Below are positions 5,436-6,707 of a stretch of DNA of 6,707 nt, piece by piece. Position 1 is the stretch's first letter. Every line of letters begins with the position of its first letter. Source of the DNA: GCA-016699105 sp036518915 (GTDB lineage Bacteria > Patescibacteriota > Saccharimonadia > UBA4664); assembly GCA_036518915.1 (NCBI GenBank), contig DATDME010000102.1, forward strand, positions 1 through 6,707, in the 5' to 3' direction. The notes under the pieces are model-generated. The model saw nothing but the letters and a program-made list of their open reading frames with translations, ran no database searches and was not told where the DNA came from. The position numbers were made by a program, and so were the translations under genes.

Positions 5436-5454
5436 CATAATTTTTGAAATTATG
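5436..5454 (-). terminator. A+T-rich hairpin at the plsC stop
   Basis: An 8-bp stem (5436-5443 with 5447-5454, loop of 3) contains the TAA stop of the acyltransferase gene. On the minus strand a six-T run (5420-5415) follows, but more than 10 nt away, so termination is uncertain. Confidence 0.3.
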
Positions 5455-6100
5455 CCACCGGCACCGCGTACACCCGTTCCATGATTTCATCCGCGGTGAG
5501 GCCTGAGGCGTCAAATGGCTTGCCAATGCCCAATTTAAACGTGCGCCACGGCCGGCCGCGCTTCCACTCAATATGCGCCGGCACCACCATCACGTTTGAC
5601 TCGTGGGCCAACGCCTCCACGCCGTGCCGGATGGGCGACTCGCCCCGCACCGTCCGCCGGCCTTCGGGGAAAATCAGGACGGTGTTGCCCTGTTTAAGCA
5701 GCTTCTTGGCGTACTCCAGGCCATACGGGTGCTTGCGATGCGCCTTGGCCGGGAACGACCCAAACCGCATCATGGCCCCGCCGTAGAAGGGGATGTCGAT
5801 GTAAATATTAGCGGCAAAGTAGTTTAACGTGCCCATGTGCCGCCAAACCCGGTAGGGCAGCTGGGTACAAATAAAGAACGGGTCCACAATGCTCTGGTGG
5901 TTACAAGCCACCACATAGCGCGTGCCGTGCACTAAATCAGACTCGGCCATATCGCTCTTGAGCGACCGCCGCCAGATCCAGCTGAGGTTGTGGAGTAACA
6001 AAAAAATTACCCGCTGGTTCAAGAATATGACCCGTTGCGAGTGCGCGCGCTCAAGCCAGCTTTGTTCCCGAACCGTCTTAGACTCGTAAGCTTGCGGCAT
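5450..6100 (-). CDS. plsC: PlsC-like 1-acyl-glycerol-3-phosphate acyltransferase
   Basis: Members of this family move an acyl chain to the second position of lysophosphatidate at the inner membrane, making phosphatidate for phospholipids. Visible motifs are NHQSIVD (67-73, catalytic His68 and Asp73), FPEGRRT (144-150, phosphate binding) and the VVPAHI strand (172-177). The block II region reads GAMMRFGSFPAKA and lacks the arginine usual just after the Phe, so substrate choice may differ. Residues about 24-45 are hydrophobic and could anchor the enzyme. Length is 216, slightly short of the usual 240. The ATG at 6100 fits the family and a promoter lies 35-60 nt upstream, but I see no ribosome site. 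Other lysophospholipid acyltransferases share these motifs, so the exact acceptor is inferred. Confidence 0.88.
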   Translation of the reverse strand: MPQAYESKTVREQSWLERAHSQRVIFLNQRVIFLLLHNLSWIWRRSLKSDMAESDLVHGTRYVVACNHQSIVDPFFICTQLPYRVWRHMGTLNYFAANIYIDIPFYGGAMMRFGSFPAKAHRKHPYGLEYAKKLLKQGNTVLIFPEGRRTVRGESPIRHGVEALAHESNVMVVPAHIEWKRGRPWRTFKLGIGKPFDASGLTADEIMERVYAVPVA

Positions 6101-6133
6101 ATATGGTTGTATCTGTAGGGGCAGTCTAGCTGG

Positions 6134-6162
6134 AGAATAACATCTATACTGGAAAACGTCAA
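6134..6162 (-). promoter_or_regulatory. Promoter for the acyltransferase gene
   Basis: On the minus strand TTGACG (6162-6157), a 17-nt spacer and TATTCT (6139-6134), giving a leader of about 27 nt before the ATG at 6100. Confidence 0.55.
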
Positions 6163-6168
6163 GGGTTT

Positions 6169-6192
6169 GTGTCCGTCAAAGTTGTCGGACAC
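6169..6192. promoter_or_regulatory. Inverted repeat in the divergent promoter region, possible operator
   Basis: GTGTCCG (6169-6175) and CGGACAC (6186-6192) are exact reverse complements, 10 bp apart. The right half overlaps the likely -35 of the rightward gene and the left half lies just upstream of the leftward -35. A dimeric regulator could control both. Confidence 0.45.
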
Positions 6193-6215
6193 GAGTTATT
6201 AGAAAATGATAAAAT
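6186..6215 (+). promoter_or_regulatory. Promoter for the small membrane protein gene
   Basis: CGGACA (6186-6191), an 18-nt spacer and TAAAAT (6210-6215). The start point would be near 6222, leaving an 18-nt leader that carries AAGGAAGGG (6225-6233) before the ATG at 6240. A GTG at 6222 sits exactly on the predicted start point. Confidence 0.45.
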
Positions 6216-6239
6216 GCCCTTGTGAAGGAAGGGATCGAA

Positions 6240-6527
6240 ATGACGGAAGCATTTTCCGTAGTGGCACCATTTGCGCTAATTGTCATGTACGTTGCGGTTG
6301 TGATAACGGTACTGCTTTACGCAGGATATCTGCGCCAGACAAACAGACATGGGCTCTGGCTAACAACTTTGGCGCTCGCGCTCGTCGTACTCATAGTCCG
6401 CTTCGTTGGACGCCTTGGGGAATGGCAGAGTTGGCTAAATATTGTTCTGGATTTTCTAGTCGGGGCGTTTTTAGCCGACTTGCTGGTAGAGCACCTGCTT
6501 GGTCACCATAATATTAGACGCCACTAG
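6240..6527 (+). CDS. Small three-helix membrane protein, unknown function
   Basis: A 95-residue protein I do not recognise. It shows three hydrophobic helices: about 7-30 (VVAPFALIVMYVAVVITVLL), about 38-57 (LWLTTLALALVVLIVRFVG) and about 65-86 (WLNIVLDFLVGAFLADLLVE), joined by short loops with Arg and His, and a His/Arg-rich tail (HHNIRRH). The distribution of positive charges does not settle its topology. The ATG at 6240 is chosen because AAGGAAGGG lies six bases upstream; the frame also opens at GTG 6222, which would add MKEGIE. It is divergent from the acyltransferase gene and shares a regulatory region with it, so a membrane-related role is possible but unproven. Confidence 0.75.
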   Translation: MTEAFSVVAPFALIVMYVAVVITVLLYAGYLRQTNRHGLWLTTLALALVVLIVRFVGRLGEWQSWLNIVLDFLVGAFLADLLVEHLLGHHNIRRH

Positions 6528-6546
6528 CCTAAAATGCGGTTTAGCA

Positions 6547-6561
6547 TCACGACTGTTGTGA
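6547..6561. promoter_or_regulatory. 15-bp imperfect palindrome, possible operator
   Basis: TCACGAC-T-GTTGTGA, one mismatch between arms, 13 nt before the possible ATG at 6575. The TCAC...GTGA form is typical of dimeric regulator sites; a chance palindrome is possible. Confidence 0.3.
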
Positions 6562-6574
6562 AAGGGCGCTGCGT

Positions 6575-6707
6575 ATGCCAGTCGGTTCGGCGGCAAAAAT
6601 AATTCCGTTCCGGTCCCGCCGGAGCGCACGTCGTTGTGCGCCCCAGCGGGCCGTGGCTGATCCTCTCGGGTCAGCCGTCGTCGTTCAGCAGGCTCGGATG
6701 GAGAACA
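6575..6707 (+). CDS. Possible start of a gene running off the right edge
   Basis: From ATG 6575 the frame stays open to the window end (44 codons), beginning MPVGSAAKIIPFRSRRSARR and continuing with a basic then Ala/Val-rich stretch. AAAGGG (6561-6565 region) lies about eight bases upstream as a weak ribosome site. I do not recognise the protein. The same DNA forms strong hairpins (6612-6617 with 6624-6629 region, and a 9-bp stem near 6655-6676 with loop TCTC), so a structured RNA is a real alternative. Confidence 0.3.
   Translation, partial: MPVGSAAKIIPFRSRRSARRCAPQRAVADPLGSAVVVQQARMEN

Noticed and set aside
1..6707. CRISPR array, insertion sequence or prophage
   Set aside because: No regularly spaced repeats, transposase, integrase or phage genes were seen.

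Overview
The window is 6.7 kb of bacterial chromosome. It most resembles a member of the Candidate Phyla Radiation (Patescibacteria), perhaps Saccharibacteria. The pointers are a short FolD with a GQGRLIGRP cofactor loop, two bare receiver proteins sharing a KFExEGY/F signature, an excisionase-type HTH joined to an EgtD-like methyltransferase, and few clear Shine-Dalgarno sites. This placement is inference from sequence feel and could be wrong. The standard code fits, since TGA acts as a stop.

Layout: 2-1105 (+) is the 3' part of a membrane histidine kinase gene whose start lies outside the window. It overlaps by 4 nt a stand-alone receiver (1102-1491, +). About 1500-2130 has no convincing protein gene but is packed with strong hairpins, some capped by UNCG-like or GNRA loops, and holds a tRNA T-arm-like motif. 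I read it as one or more undescribed structured RNAs plus a structured leader for folD (2150-2935, +). folD meets a second receiver gene (2932-3366, -) tail to tail with overlapping stops. Upstream of that receiver is a Nudix-fold gene with an eroded Nudix box (3434-3832, -).

From about 4000 to 5440 the base composition becomes clearly more A+T rich. This part holds the HTH-methyltransferase gene (4127 to about 5359, -), flanked by a 12-bp inverted repeat that overlaps its terminator and its promoter. A G+C-rich plsC-like acyltransferase gene follows (5450-6100, -). It is divergent from a small three-helix membrane protein gene (6240-6527, +), with an inverted repeat in the shared promoter region. 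The right edge may hold the start of another gene (6575 onward).

The kinase and first receiver form a coupled signalling pair; the second receiver could be another partner or a phosphate sink. FolD supplies one-carbon folate metabolism and PlsC-like proteins act in phospholipid synthesis. I see no shared pathway for the whole window. The most unexplained stretches are the structured RNA zone before folD and the methyltransferase gene with its missing canonical start codon.
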